Of a stretch of DNA of 64,000 nt, positions 50,154 through 63,033 are shown piece by piece. The stretch lies in NCBI GenBank assembly GCA_964007475.1, contig OZ023273.1, positions 36,206,436-36,270,435 on the forward strand, in the 5' to 3' direction. The position numbers were made by a program, and so were the translations under genes. A model generated the notes under the pieces. It searched no databases and was not told the origin of the DNA. It was given only the letters and a program-made list of their open reading frames with translations. Numbering within the stretch: the first letter of the stretch is position 1; every line of letters starts with the position of its first letter. The stretch comes from Hybos culiciformis (taxonomy: Eukaryota > Arthropoda > Insecta > Diptera > Hybotidae).

Positions 50154-52638
50154 GTTATGTATGGTTATTATTATAAATATCATTCCAATCAAATTTTTAA
50201 AATTTATATCTAGATTTCAGCTAGACTACTTGTATTTTGTTTTTATTTATTTAGCTGCCATGTGTTCTTTTACAAATGTATACATTTTTGGATACTTCCC
50301 CATTATCTCGCTTATAATTCATAAAGTTCACTAGAATTATACAGTGATCAAATTACGTGCAAAGTTTACGATTAAAGAATTATAAGATTTATTTATATTT
50401 TTATATAGATTTTTTTATTTTTTACTTGTTTCTATTGGTATATTCTTAAAAATTGTTAGCTTTAAAATGTGAAACAATTTATTATTGCAGCCAATGCAGT
50501 TTATCCCAAAATATGTTGTTGTATATGTATATACATTTGAAATTGTAAGTACATAATTCATTATCTTGGGTAATATATATTTTCCAAATTATGATTAAAT
50601 TTACAGTATGAAATGCTTTCAGTGTTTATTAATAAGAAAAGAAACAATCAAACAAACTTAAAAAAACTAAAAATATGTTGAAAGAATAATTCAAGGTCTT
50701 AAAATTTTTAATATATATTTTTTAAATATACGATAATTTTGTATCAGTTACTCGTTAAGTAACATTGAGTAATATTTAGCAAAATAGAGAATATAAATTT
50801 GATACTTGATATATAAAAAATAAGAAGTAGTATTTTGAATTTGAAACAAAAAACTTGAAAAAAATAGCTTCCATCCTGATGAGAAAAATCAAAAGAAAGC
50901 TGACCTAAAATGTTAAGGATATAATATTCATGTATACATTAAAACATTATTTTCAATAACGATATTTTACCACCAAAGTTTAAGATATTAATTAGCTTTT
51001 TTAAGGACTTTAAAAATTGTTTTTTTTTGCATCGATACATTTATTGATTTTTTTAAAAATTTTATTTCACACTTAAGCATGTTTGTGTTTCGTTAATAAA
51101 TTATTATGGCAACACAAAAGTTAACTGGTCCAATTTATTTTTTTCCTCTGTTATTATTGTTTTTGTTTTTTTTTTTTTTACTTTATCTTAACAATCATGT
51201 AAACATTTTGCATCAAGGATTAAATCAGAGAATCTGACATGATGTGTAAACATATACATAGGTATTATTATTTCTTATACATAAAACAGTAAACATAATG
51301 TAAACATATACCACGTGTAAATATACCTCGAGGAAATAATTTCCTTTTTGCATGAAATTTTATTTTAATAAAATGTGTTACATTTAAAGTTTTATTTTGT
51401 GGTATAAAATTTTACTTATTGAAATAAAAAGAAATTTTTCCACAAACTTTGGCACATGTGAGAAAGCTTAAAAGAAAAAGTAATTTAAATTTTTGTAACT
51501 TTCATGAAGCCAATATACACTTCACAAAACTTGAAAAATCCAATTTTTGTTTTTATATACCTTTTCAACCAAAAAATTATAGAAATTCAATATTTTGAAC
51601 TTTTTATATAAGGTAAAAGTAGGTATATGTATGTATATGGTATATTGCATTATGCATGAACACACGATTTTTAAAGCATAATGCTGCGGAATTTTAAGGT
51701 ATCATAGTGTTTAGTTAAACTTAATAAAGGCAATTCTATAAATTATTTCAAATAATTCCAAAAAATTAGGTTCGTTCGAAGTAACTTACCTTATAAAATT
51801 ATATAGAAATCTGAACAATAAGATAAATTTAAAAAAAACAAAAATAAAATAAATCAAGGGTATTTTAACAGATAATTATGTAAATGAATAAAAATGCAAA
51901 AAAAAAAAACAAATGTTAATGAAATTTTTGAAAACAGAAGTAAAAAAAATTTTTCACCATTAGTACCTACTTACTGAAATATTAAACATTTCGGGAGAGT
52001 TCTAAAACTCGACTCCGGCCCAGTAATGCCTTACAAACATGATAAAATGTGAAATATACATTCAGAATGAGGAAATAAAATTCTAGACCAGTCTTTCTAT
52101 TAAATTGCCGATATATTTTGCCTCGCATTGTAGATTTCTCAAGACTATACATAATTTTGTTTCTAAATTAGAGTACTAAAAATAATAAATGTGATCAAAA
52201 AAGGTTATTCGTATACCTTTTTAATAAATTTTGAAGACAAGATCCTTATCCAACAGAAAAATTAGTTTAAAAATAAAGTTCGAAAAGGTTTCTACAAAAA
52301 AAAAATAATTCCTCATTAATGTTCTTGAAGAAATTTCTAATGTTAATCCAATAATTTATAATATCTTACTAATTTTAACTTTTAGGATGTCCAGTTGAAA
52401 ATAAATAAAAGTTTTCTTTCTAAATTTATTTAATAAAATTCAATTTTAAGATCTTTGGTTTGAATTTAAAAAGAAAAACTGAAAATTTAATTTTGATATC
52501 GATTTTTTTTTTTGTTTTGTAATGAGCATTATATGTTTTTTAATGAGCATTATAGAGCATCTTTATAGTGTGGAAAGTCGAAGTAATAATTTAAATAAAA
52601 TTTTAATTATATTAAATTTTTAACCATTTTACTTATGA
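50154..52638. other. gene-free stretch
   Basis: No gene was seen. A slightly G+C-richer patch at about 51990-52150 (ACTCGACTCCGGCCC) has no recognisable motif. Confidence 0.5.
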
Positions 52639-52814
52639 AACTGAATTGTCAGAAAGAGCAGAAACAGAAACAGTACATTTGCGAGAGATTTTTGTGATTT
52701 TTTTGCCTATGTTCTATGTTGCACACTCCCAAAAAACAGCAACTGACCGAATCAGAAATAGAAACAGAAGTAAAAATAAAGGTTTTTGTTTCTGTTTCCG
52801 TTTCCAATTCAGTT
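52639..52814. mobile_element. possible MITE, 176 bp
   Basis: AACTGAATTG at the left end and CAATTCAGTT at the right form a 10-bp perfect inverted repeat. It is followed inward by GAAACAGAAACAG on the left and CTGTTTCCGTTTCC on the right. The arms are partly purine-repeat driven. No clean target duplication is present. Confidence 0.5.
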
Positions 52815-55410
52815 CTTTGTGACAACCCAGCTTAAACAGTTAAAAATGGCAATATAGAAAAGAACATTTATTTTATATCCATAAAAAAAAACAAATAAAA
52901 AGAGTTTAACTTCCTTAAAATAAAAAAATATCCTAATTTTCTAAAGTCCAAAGAACAAGTTTTTCTTTATTCTTTTTTTTTCCTAATTTACTTCTTCTTT
53001 TCTTTTTGAAACTTAGCTACTTAATTATTTTCTACTAAAAATAAAATTACAAAAGAATCTTTGACTGACAGTAAGTCCGTATAATTTCCTAATTAGTTTT
53101 ATTTTGTCTGTTTTATTTTATTTATTTTTGTATTATTTTTTTTTTTCTTGTTTGTTTGTTCCAAATGTGGTTTTATTACATCCTTCGTTGAAAAGCCAAT
53201 TTAAGTACTTTATTTTTGGTTACATATATATATAGATAAAGATATGTCTATATAGATTTTTACCAAGCGAAAAATAAAATAAAAAAAAAAATAAATAAAT
53301 ACCGAAAAATGAAAGAAAATAAAAAGATTGTAACTCAATAGAATTATATCTCGTATTACAAACAAAAAATATCCTTAAAAGATATTTATTTTTTGTGTGT
53401 GCTTCTCAAAAAGACCTAAAGTAAGATTTACTGTGAAAATTAAGGAAAAAATAACATGAAGAAAGCAATTTTAGTTGTAAATTGACAAAAATGTAATGTA
53501 AATATATTTAAATATGTATACATATAATATATACTTAAATGTATACCTAATTCTTATAAAAAAAAAAAAATTTAAATTTATTCTTTGTCTTTTTCTTTTT
53601 TTTTTTTTAGAGGAAAAGTTTCAATGTGCCTAAACTACACGCATTAAATCTCAATTTATTGTTACTTTTTATTTAGAAAATGACTTTTTGAAAAATCTAG
53701 TAATAAATTTTTAAATTTTTTAGGGTGATTTAGAAAAAAATATATATTAAAAGATTTTAAAGAAAATACAGACATTCAACACACAATTATTGACTATTCG
53801 GACTTCTCTAAAGAATAGGAAAAAATAAAATGAAAATAATTGGATATTTGTGACGTTCAAATACTACATGAAATAATACTACATATATATAAATATATGT
53901 ATGTCAATTTTTAATTAATTTGTGTTATATATTGTTGAATTTTTTTTAATTTATGTTAAACTAGTCGATACTACTCTTTTCTAAAAAATATATTTTTCCT
54001 ATTGAAAATTTTATCTCTAATTGTAGTTTTCTTTGTTTAGTTGAAATTTTATTATTTTCCTCAATTTTCGTGGTTAAATAGCGATCGAAGTGACACACAA
54101 TGATCAATTGAACAGTTTGAAACCAAAATAAATCAAATTTTCTTAAGTATGTCGAATTTAACACCAGCAAAAAAACATAAACTTATGGGAGTCCTAAAAG
54201 AATATTTTATCAGAATTTAGGTTTGGCCATAAACCATTTTCATAATCTAGCTAGAATATTGTGTAAGTTTCAGCTCAATCTGATGGTTACTTTTTAAGAC
54301 AATAAATGTAAACATTCTAAAATTAAGTTATATATATATTTTTTTTATATCCGAATCCAAATTAAGAAAACCAAAAACTTATAATTTAATGTAGTAAACC
54401 GTCAATAAAATGAGTATGAGATCATCCATAACAAACGACACATAACAATTATGTATAAACTTGTAGAGAATTAAGCTTAGCAATTAATTTTAGTACAAAG
54501 CTGTAACGTCTGTTAGTAAAATTTTTTTCACTTATTATTATAGTGCATTCTCTTCCACAGAGAATATGACATTTACTAGCTTTAAAAGTTTGTCGTTTGC
54601 CTAAAATATTAAAATTTAGTATTAGTCATTTCTACATAGTAAACTTTTAAAGTTTTAAGTTCTAGCCCATAAATAAATAAAGGTCTTATCTTTCATTTTT
54701 TATATAAAAAACCAATAAATTTTTTATAATACCAAAAAAAAACTTCTTTACATGTCTGAAATATAATTTAATATAATATATATAGATATATTTTCATGAG
54801 TAAATTATTGGCTGTATTCCAGAATTCAACGCATTAAATATACATAGCCTCATAAAACATTTAAAACATAAGAAGTTTGATCTACATACATAATATTCGT
54901 TGGTTAAGAAATTAAAATTTTTCATTTTTATGATTTTTGGTTCAATTCTGTTTAAATTTAATCTTCAATTAGATATAAGTATATACAACTTCAAGTGTAT
55001 ACTAAAATGATTTCATTCATTCAATGATACTTGACTCAACTATAACTTGGATATTTATTTTTAATAAAAAAAAAAAAAGTTCCTGAAAATTGTCATAAAT
55101 ATTTTTCAGATTTTCTTCTTGACGCTACATAAACCACTATATTGAAAATCTTTTCTTGAGCTTTCTAGTGAATGTAGTTCTTCAGAAAATAAAAGAAAAG
55201 TATTTTAAAATAATATGGAATAAAAAAAATTTTAAATTATGGTTTTATGTATTTATATTATATGTATTATATTGATTTTGTCTTTAATAAAAATGGTTCT
55301 GTGGGAAACTTTTCTAAGCTTTTCTAAACATTTAAGTGTATAATTTATTGCCTAAAAAGTAGAAAAAATTAGAGTACCTATACAAACAAATGGTAAGCAT
55401 AGAAATAATA
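52815..55410. other. gene-free stretch
   Basis: Only A+T-rich sequence and short chance frames are seen. I recognise nothing else here. Confidence 0.5.
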
Positions 55411-55600
55411 TTTTCTTCTTTTTCTTCAATGGCGCTACAGCCCATTTCGGGCCTACTGTTTAATGCTTGACGAAATGCTTGCTCTACCTCCCCGTGATGG
55501 CCACTGGGCAAAGGTTCTTTTAATAACCATTAACTGAACTAGCTAAAACTGCAAGTACTGAGATCCTTCTACATGAAGGTAGGCGAAGTCCTGACAAGTC
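55411..55600. repeat. interspersed repeat fragment with TGGCGCTACAGCCC motif
   Basis: The run TTCTTCTTTTTCTTCAATGG followed by CGCTACAGCCCATTTCGGGCC opens a patch much richer in G+C than its flanks. It ends in AGGTAGGCGAAGTCCTGAC. The CTTCTT..GGCGCTACA opening is familiar as a dispersed insect repeat, probably the end of a retroelement. No open frame is present. The class is uncertain. Confidence 0.5.
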
Positions 55601-57845
55601 TCAACTTTTTGAGAAAACAACTTAAAAACATATTAAGCAGTACTAAAATTTAGTTTTTCCTTTCTTAAAATTAATATAGTTTTTTAGTTATTTCTATATT
55701 ATAAATTCAGTTGTTGACACTAGACAATTAAAACGGCTTCAGTCTAAATAATATTTATAATTACTTCTTTTTTTAACCATTCCAATATCCATGAAATAAA
55801 ACTCTGTTGGAAATGTGTATTATTAGCAAAAGTTCTACGGAAAAAAAAGACGAAAACTTTATAAAGGAAAACACATTTAATAAGGACATTATATGTGGTT
55901 GATGAACTTGGCTCTCATAAATTGTCTTTTGTTTTTTTTTTCGGTCGTTGTTTTGATTTCCACAATCTTATATTGAATCTCACGTAAAATGAATTTTATT
56001 CATATAAAAAATATATAACGATACATTTTACATTATATAGTATATTATATAAGTTTATAACATATAATATGAGTTTAATTCCTAAAGCAATTTGTAAAAC
56101 GATTTAGCTTTTAATGTATTTTCTTGATTTACTTTTTCAAGAAAATAAAATAAGAGATTTCCACCTGTTTTTTTATTTTCATATACTTTATCCAAATCTT
56201 AGTTTAGAAATCAAAATTAAGTGAAATTTTATCTTAAAACTAAATTATTAACTTATGGTTTTCATTTACATACGAACAATTTAAAACTTAAATTCTAACC
56301 ATAATTCTTCCAATTGTTCAATAGTTTTAAACAGAAACTTTATACTTATAGCAAAGATTAATCAAAAAAAATATCAAATTTAATTCCAAATCAGAAATAT
56401 TTTTAAATCTTACAGCTATTTGAATTATCTAACTTTTATAAACCAACCAATCATATCACACAAAATAAATAAAATTTAATAATTTAATAGACATCAAAAT
56501 TTGATAGTGTATAAATAGTGTTAATTTAAATAAATATAGAAACAGTTATAGAAACAGAAGCTATATGGAGCTCCAAAATATCTTTTCAAACTTAAGCTTC
56601 TTAATTTGGTGTGGATTAGTGTTTTTTTATATCTTGCTGATCTTTGGCTCTGATCAGGTTTATAAACCTAACGCAAATAATGTGTTGAATATATTTTTAT
56701 ATTAAATCTGTGTATAACATATATCTTCTTTTTTTTAATGCTCAAGTAAATATTTTTGGTTAAACAGATTCAAGGATTTTTTTATTGTTATATTCCATTT
56801 AAGGACGTAATTAGTTTAATAGTATTAAGTTAATAGTCAATATGTGAAATCTCATTTAAAATATAAAGTAAAAAAACCCTTTTTTACATTGTTTTTCATC
56901 GAAAATAAAAAAATTGGAATATATGTTTTTATTTTCTATGTCTATCCATCCCAGACTAAATTTTGGTTATAACTATGAAACTATTTGGACGATTTCGATC
57001 ATAAATATATGACCAATCTTTTTCTTATTCAGTCAAGTTAAGGAGTTTTTAGAATTTATGAACATATAATTTAAAATTTTTATTAAATTCTGAAGGAAAT
57101 TATTATCTTTGGTAGATAGATGTTGACTAGGGAAATTTAAAAAATGGTTGGACTCCAATTGTTGTCATAAGTATCATCTAGTCTGAATTTCGATGGAAAT
57201 TGTTGTATATCTTTAGGGTATATTAATAAATGTTATCGGTACAATTTTATAGAATATGTTTAGCCTAACGATATGACTACCAAAGTTTATTAAAAATAAA
57301 GCACCTTAAGTCGTAAGCGGGCCCCGTACTTCATTTATAAGATGCTGTTTTATATTTCTAATAGAAGTTTTAAGAATTTTTCTAGTTGTGGAAATATAGC
57401 AGAAAAAATTAGGCTAATGAAATGATATTTTGCCATAGGAACTGTAAGGAAATGAATGAGCTTATCATAATCACCTAGACGATGACTTATTATGTAATGT
57501 TATGTTAATAATGATATGAAATCAAAATTATCAAGAAATAAAAATGTCATATTTAAACAGAAATTTAACTTATTTTTTAATGACTACCATCTAATATGAA
57601 AAACGATTTTACTTTTTTTTTTAATTTTTTTTATTCTCTTTGGAGCATAGTTGAAACACATCATAAACATACATCGTATCTGAATTCCATTATTAGACTT
57701 CTCAACTTTCACAGCAAATAATGTGTCGAACTAAATATGATTAATCAATTAAAGATATGAAAGATATTCTATAATAAAGCTAAAAATTTACTAAAGCTTC
57801 ATACTGAACTAATGTACCTACCTATACATTCCCAATATACCACGA
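55601..57845. other. gene-free stretch
   Basis: No gene was recognised in this A+T-rich interval. Confidence 0.5.
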
Positions 57846-57984
57846 GTCAGTTATTTGTCTAGTTCATCGGAAATAAAAAACATCATTTGTTAACTAACTT
57901 AGTATACTAATGATATGAACACGTTAGCCACAAGGATATATAAAAAGTACGACATGGATCGTATATAGGTGACAAATAACTGAC
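57846..57984. repeat. short inverted-repeat segment
   Basis: GTCAGTTATTTGTC at 57846-57859 and its exact complement GACAAATAACTGAC at 57971-57984 bound a 139-bp segment. Related words (TAGTTATTTGTAA, GTTAGTTATG, CAGTTATCAGG) continue rightward to about 58160. The whole 57.84-58.24 kb patch is G+C enriched relative to its flanks. It may be a MITE or the left part of a larger element that includes the foldback at 58235. Confidence 0.55.
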
Positions 57985-58234
57985 ATTGCCCATACATCAA
58001 GTGCCTTCGAGCTAGTTATTTGTAACCGTAAATTACGACTGAACGTTAGGTATACGACAAGCATTAAGGTAAAGAATAAAGCTGACGTAGCCGTTAGTTA
58101 TGAAACTAACATATAAGTCAGAATTAAAACTGTCTCCAGGATCAGTTATCAGGCTGACTACTAAGCTAGTTGTAAATCTTACTTAAATGTCACTTATATG
58201 ACGGACATCGAAGGACAATTCTATGACTGCCGTC

Positions 58235-58470
58235 GATGTTAATTGTAAAACATACTTTAATGTAAGCTGACCATTTTTGTCCTCCTAAGGAGGACCTATT
58301 CAGAATATTTTTAGTTTTTCGCAAATATTTCGAAAACGGTGCGTTTTTTACCCATTCATATTTTCGAGATATTTGCGAAAAACTAAAAATATTCTGAATA
58401 GGCCCTCCTTTTAGGAGGACAAAAATGGTGAGCTTATATTAAAGTATATTTTACAATTAACATTAACATC
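58235..58470. mobile_element. 236-bp foldback element
   Basis: The left arm reads GATGTTAATTGTAAAACATA, then CTTTAATGTAAGCT, CCATTTTTGTCCTCCT, AGAATATTTTTAGTTTTTCG and CAAATATTTCGAAAA. The right arm is its near complement, around a loop of about 23 bp. The arms are about 100 bp with few mismatches. Each arm also contains a smaller palindrome TCCTCCTAAGGAGGA or a variant of it. There is no coding potential. Confidence 0.85.
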
Positions 58471-59409
58471 AATTAACAAAATGTCAGCTCATTTAATGGT
58501 AACTTTGCTAAAGTAAAAAAAAACTGTTGTAACCAAAATGGCAAAAATAAGAATCAGATACAGTTAATGTTGAAATACTATTTATTATTTAACATAAAAA
58601 TAATAAAAACAAACAAATTAACATAAATTCTCTTATAAAAATTAAAACATAAATTTTCAAAAACGAAAGATTTTAGTAATTAATATTAAAATTATCGAAT
58701 GAATCTATTTTTCACAAAATACATTTCTTATGTACTTCATAAATATAATTAAAATGATGTATATGTATATATATGTATATATGTTGTAAAAGCAAAAATC
58801 GTTGCACATTTTTATAAATAAAACTTGATTTTGATGAAAACGTTTCGTATGCTAAACTTATTTTAATGATATTTGAAAACTTTTAGAATATTTCTTGAAT
58901 TTTCGTTTAATAAGCTTCTGTGATTTTTAGATACTTAATATGGCCGAAAATTTCGGATTCTTGAGATTGAGCTCATTATTATTTGTATATGAAATTATTA
59001 TTTGTATATGTAAAAGTAAAAATAATTTTATTTTAAATATTGTTCTTTTATTTTTGATTAAAGCGTATTATGCAATATACCCTATATCTTGTTATCAAAA
59101 TTAAAAAAAAAAATGCAAAAATATTATTGCTGCAGAAAAAAGACAGCCGAATTCACCATAATTCGAATTTAATTTATAAATTCAATTAAAAATTGGACAT
59201 TTACATTTTTACGTTGATAAAAAAAAAATACAATAAATCTAATAATTTAATTTCAGCAAAATAACGTTTTTCTTACTTGATACGTAGAAATTAAAATTTT
59301 TTTAAACGTATAAATTATAAATGAAATTTTTTGAATTGTTTTCCATAAAAAGTGAAATGGTTTTTCTCGTTAAAATTATTTTTTTTAAATTTAACAAAAA
59401 TGTACATAC
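58471..59409. other. gene-free stretch
   Basis: A+T-rich sequence; no feature was recognised. Confidence 0.5.
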
Positions 59410-59689
59410 ATTTATCTCATGGTAAAAAAAATATAGATTAGTTTTTATTGTATCTGTATTTTCAAATGCTTCACATGATCTAAAAGTATCAAAGTCTTCA
59501 TTCAACTGAGAATTCATAATAGAGATATATCCAGAATTTCTTGGTATTGTTAGATTTTTGCATGATATCATTTTCGTAGCTCTGAGCTGATTCTCTTCTT
59601 GATCAAAAAATTCCATCAAATCACATTTAAATTTAACAATTGGATTATATATCGATAATAATATTATTAAAATAATATTCTTGATTATT
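59410..59689 (-). CDS. doubtful exon of a possible secreted protein
   Basis: An open frame on the minus strand is bordered by a plausible acceptor (TTTTTCATTTTAG) before 59689 and a plausible donor GTATGT after 59410. It encodes a hydrophobic segment (IIKNIILIILLSIYNPIV), then a Cys-containing region with FKCDLMEFFDQEENQLRATK, then SCKNLTIPRNSGYIS and FRSCEAFEN. This has the look of a signal peptide followed by an extracellular domain. An in-frame Met lies at 59619, after the hydrophobic stretch, so a start would have to come from an upstream exon. I do not recognise the family and found no partner exons. It could be a chance frame. Confidence 0.3.
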
Positions 59690-61413
59690 CTAAAATGAAA
59701 AATAATATGTAAAAATTTATAATATTTTTAAGAAATTAAAAAAAAAAATACTTTGAAAATTGAATCAATCAATCGACCGCCAATTTGTTTTTTCGATTAA
59801 AATTAAAATAGCTATAATTAGAAATTTTATATTGCAAACACTTTTTTATCCTTTTATTATTATCAATGTGCTTTTGGATACTAAGAAATATAGCTTTGCA
59901 TATAAAATAAATACACACAATGTTTTAAAAACGCTTTAATTAAATAAAATAAATAAAAATAATTTTTATTAAATAGTATTATGACTGCGATAATTTTTTT
60001 TTAATAAATTTCTTCGTTAAATGCATATTTTCTTGTTAGGTTAGGTATTATTATTATATATAAAAATTGTCGAAAAAAAAATCTTTATTTAATTAACTTA
60101 CTGTGTGATTTTTATAACAAAATTACTAATTAGTTGAAATAAATAGAATATCATGATTTTAATTGATTAATTTAAATTTAAATATTTAAAAAAAAAATAT
60201 ATATATATTATTTTTTACCAAAATTAATTTTATTATTGCAACGAGTTCATCTCAAATGTATTTCTTAATCTAATATTAAAAAATTTGGTTTCTTATTAAG
60301 ATTCGTTAATTAATTATTTATTTGTCGTTTTAATTTTTGACGTACATACATAAATTTAATTTATTTTTGTCAATAAAAGAAAAACAAATTTTGATAGAAA
60401 TTTACCGATAACAAAAATAATTTTTTTTTTTAATTATACAAATAAATTTAAAGAAATTTCATATTTACGTACTTGTACATTATAATAATTCTTTATTTAA
60501 AGTAAAATATTAAAAAAATTATTATGATTAGTAAATACATAAATATAATACTATGGTTAAGATTTTGGTATTAATTGATAAAAATTTTATAATATGGAAA
60601 TAAAATGTTTGTAGCATTTACTATAATTTTTCAAGTACCTATATGGGGACAAATGTCAAGACATAATTATTATTTAGATATAAAAACTCCGACTACTGTA
60701 TTATTAATAATATCATTTCGATTTATTTTTAATGCATGTATTGAAGTTCTTTATTTATTTACTTCGTTCATCTAGAAGTGAGTAATATTTATGAAGTTCT
60801 GTGTTAAGGGATGAGTTATATTAACTTTTTAATTATCTCCGAACTAGCAGTTGAAGTATTAAATTGATTTAATTGTCGAAAATATGCATCAACCCAATTT
60901 ATCGTTATTAACCTTATAATAATAATAACAATCTACACAGCTAAACATCTATTATCAGTCTACACAGCTATTAGTTAGGTACTTTTAAATATCTGTTATT
61001 TAATTGCACTACTCTATATTATATATAAAAGAATGTTTTTTTTTGTAGATAATAATTTTGAAAAAATAACAAATATTTATAAGTGATAAAATTATATTTA
61101 TTTTGTATGCTCAAGTAATCGAAATTTATTCTTATTCTTTTATAAAATATAGTTTTTGGTGATTATAAGATTTAAAGCTCACCCGTGACCCTATACTCGT
61201 TATAAAAGATTAATAATGAAAATTTTAATAGTAAATATCCTTCAGCTTAACTTTAACTTTGTTATCTATATTAAATTAAAAAAAAAAATTATGTCTGTAG
61301 GTACATTATATTTTTAAAACATACATTTATATAAATTTTTTTGTAATTTTGCTCTTCATTAGAAACAAGGGGCCTAAGGGTTAAAATAATATGAAGATCG
61401 AAGTTAGTTCATT
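59690..61413. other. gene-free stretch
   Basis: No gene was recognised. On the minus strand an AATAAA at 61414-61419 lies just right of this interval, downstream of the candidate terminal exon at 61697-61743. Confidence 0.45.
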
Positions 61414-61696
61414 TTTATTGACTTCGAAGGAACTACATAACTACATTTAAGCAGCAAAACATAATAAAATAAAAAAAGTATTAAAAAAAGATTAAGAAAA
61501 ATTAAAAAAAATTTAATAAGCGTTAATGAGGAAAATCCAGAAAAAAAAATTGTTATACAAGATGATATTTTTACTTGAAACTTTCAAATCTCTCGTGAAA
61601 TAAGCACTGCACGAAAAGAATATTCATTATCGAAATTTAATCATTCCACGGGAAAATACATTGGTGATACATTGGTGAGTGAACGCGCACACGTAC

Positions 61697-62944
61697 TTAT
61701 AGAAAAATAAAACCGGGAATCGTGTCTTCATCTAACTCTTGAACTGTGATGACAGAAAATTTACGTCTTTACAGTACAAGAGTCGGATGAAGACTGAGCA
61801 CACCCATATTTATAGAAAAAAAACATTTTAAAAAAACCGGAAAATATTTTACTCTATTTTTTTTTTTGGTAAACCTATATGACATTTTTCACTTAGAGTC
61901 TGTACTTAGAGTATAATAAGTTTTTCCGATTTGTTACAAATTTCCGTATTATCTTCTAGAAATGCACGACAAAACTAATCATTTTAAAGTTTTTCTGCTA
62001 CTTCTCACTTCTCAGCAATAGAAATTGATGTAAACTAACCTAAGTCCTTACTAAGTATGTTAACAGAAGCTTACCGTTGTATCTTGAATTCAAATAGCTG
62101 TCAGGACAATCATGTAGTTTATTAAAAAAATTAGACTCATCTAACTGGTGTGGATGATGGTACCAATTAGCTTCAATTGTTCTTTGAGAATCTAAAAAAA
62201 AAAAATTAGTCAATAATTTATCTAATCCTCTGCTTTTTTTCAATTAAGAGTTTGCTATTCAAGAATATCGGCGACTTCTTTGTAATGAATTCGAACATTA
62301 TCAGATTAAAATAATAGATTGAATGAATTTCATTAGTACTTTGGGCGTAATTATTTTTTTTAGCTTAATACAAGTCGTGAAGTGAAAGATATTGCATTTA
62401 AGAATCAGGTTTATAATCTAATCTAATCCTCCAACATTTTAGAGATCGTAGATTAAATAATGTTATATGAAGCAAATTATTGAATAAGGCAATTAAACAT
62501 TTAACTTCTTAATAATGATTAGTACATAACAATTAGAAATTAAAACATAAGCCAATGTAAAGAGTTAGGTAACTAAAATCCATTGTTTTTTTTTTTGATT
62601 AATTTGTGTAAAAGCATCTTACATTCCAATCCAAATTACTGACCTGATATTGAGGTTGTTGTTGCTAATGTTGACAGTGGCGTCAACGGATGAACTAGAG
62701 TTTGCAGCTGAGCTAAATCAGTTGATATTGGTACTATAGTAGAAGATGTTGTTATTTGTGATTCAATGGCAGATGATGCAAGTGTAGCAGACGTCAATGG
62801 AATTGAGTTTGTTGTATTTATATCGGAATTTATTTTTTTACTACTTACACTATTATGAAGAGGGTGAAATATCGTTGATTCATTTGTCAGCAGGTGGTTA
62901 GAATGTGATATTGTTGTGTGAAGGTTTTGGTTTGTTAAATAATC
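61697..62944 (-). CDS. three candidate 3' exons, Ser/Thr-rich protein of unknown function
   Basis: Minus-strand exons A 62644-62944, B 62075-62191 and C 61697-61743. Acceptors are CTCTTCCAACAG, a long poly-T AG and TCTGTCATCACAG. Donors are GTCAGT and GTAAGC. Phases fit throughout: A ends in phase 1, B enters and leaves in phase 1, and C completes the codon and ends QELDEDTIPGFIFL-stop. Exon A is rich in Ser, Thr, Asn and His (NHLLTNESTIFHPLHNS, TSATLASSAIES). Exon B has NWYHHPHQLDESNFFNKLHD. I recognise no family. The frame of exon A runs on, without a stop, from the Idh3g-like exon upstream, so this may be the tail of a chimeric product or a separate gene whose 5' exons lie elsewhere. A possible poly-A signal lies at 61414-61419. 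Confidence 0.5.
61724..61794. repeat. inverted repeat spanning candidate terminal exon
   Basis: GTCTTCATCTAACTCTTGAA plus CTGT (61724-61747) and its complement-like arm at 61771-61794 match at 21 of 24 positions around a 23-bp spacer. Each arm, read on its own outward strand, is a CAG acceptor followed by a CAAGAG..GATGAAGAC exon-like start. Outside the arms, GCACAC..TTATAGAAAAA..AAACCGG recurs as a direct repeat (about 61687-61715 and 61798-61840). Confidence 0.7.
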
Positions 62945-63033
62945 CTGTTGGAAGAGTATTTGTGTGCTTAGATTAAATTTATTTTTATATACGAATGTTA
63001 TATAAACCAACAACCCGTTTATAAACCAACAAC

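Noticed and set aside
58260..58430. Hairpin TCCTCCTAAGGAGGA read as a transcription terminator
   Set aside because: Hairpin terminators are a bacterial device. Here the hairpin is part of a 236-bp foldback element.
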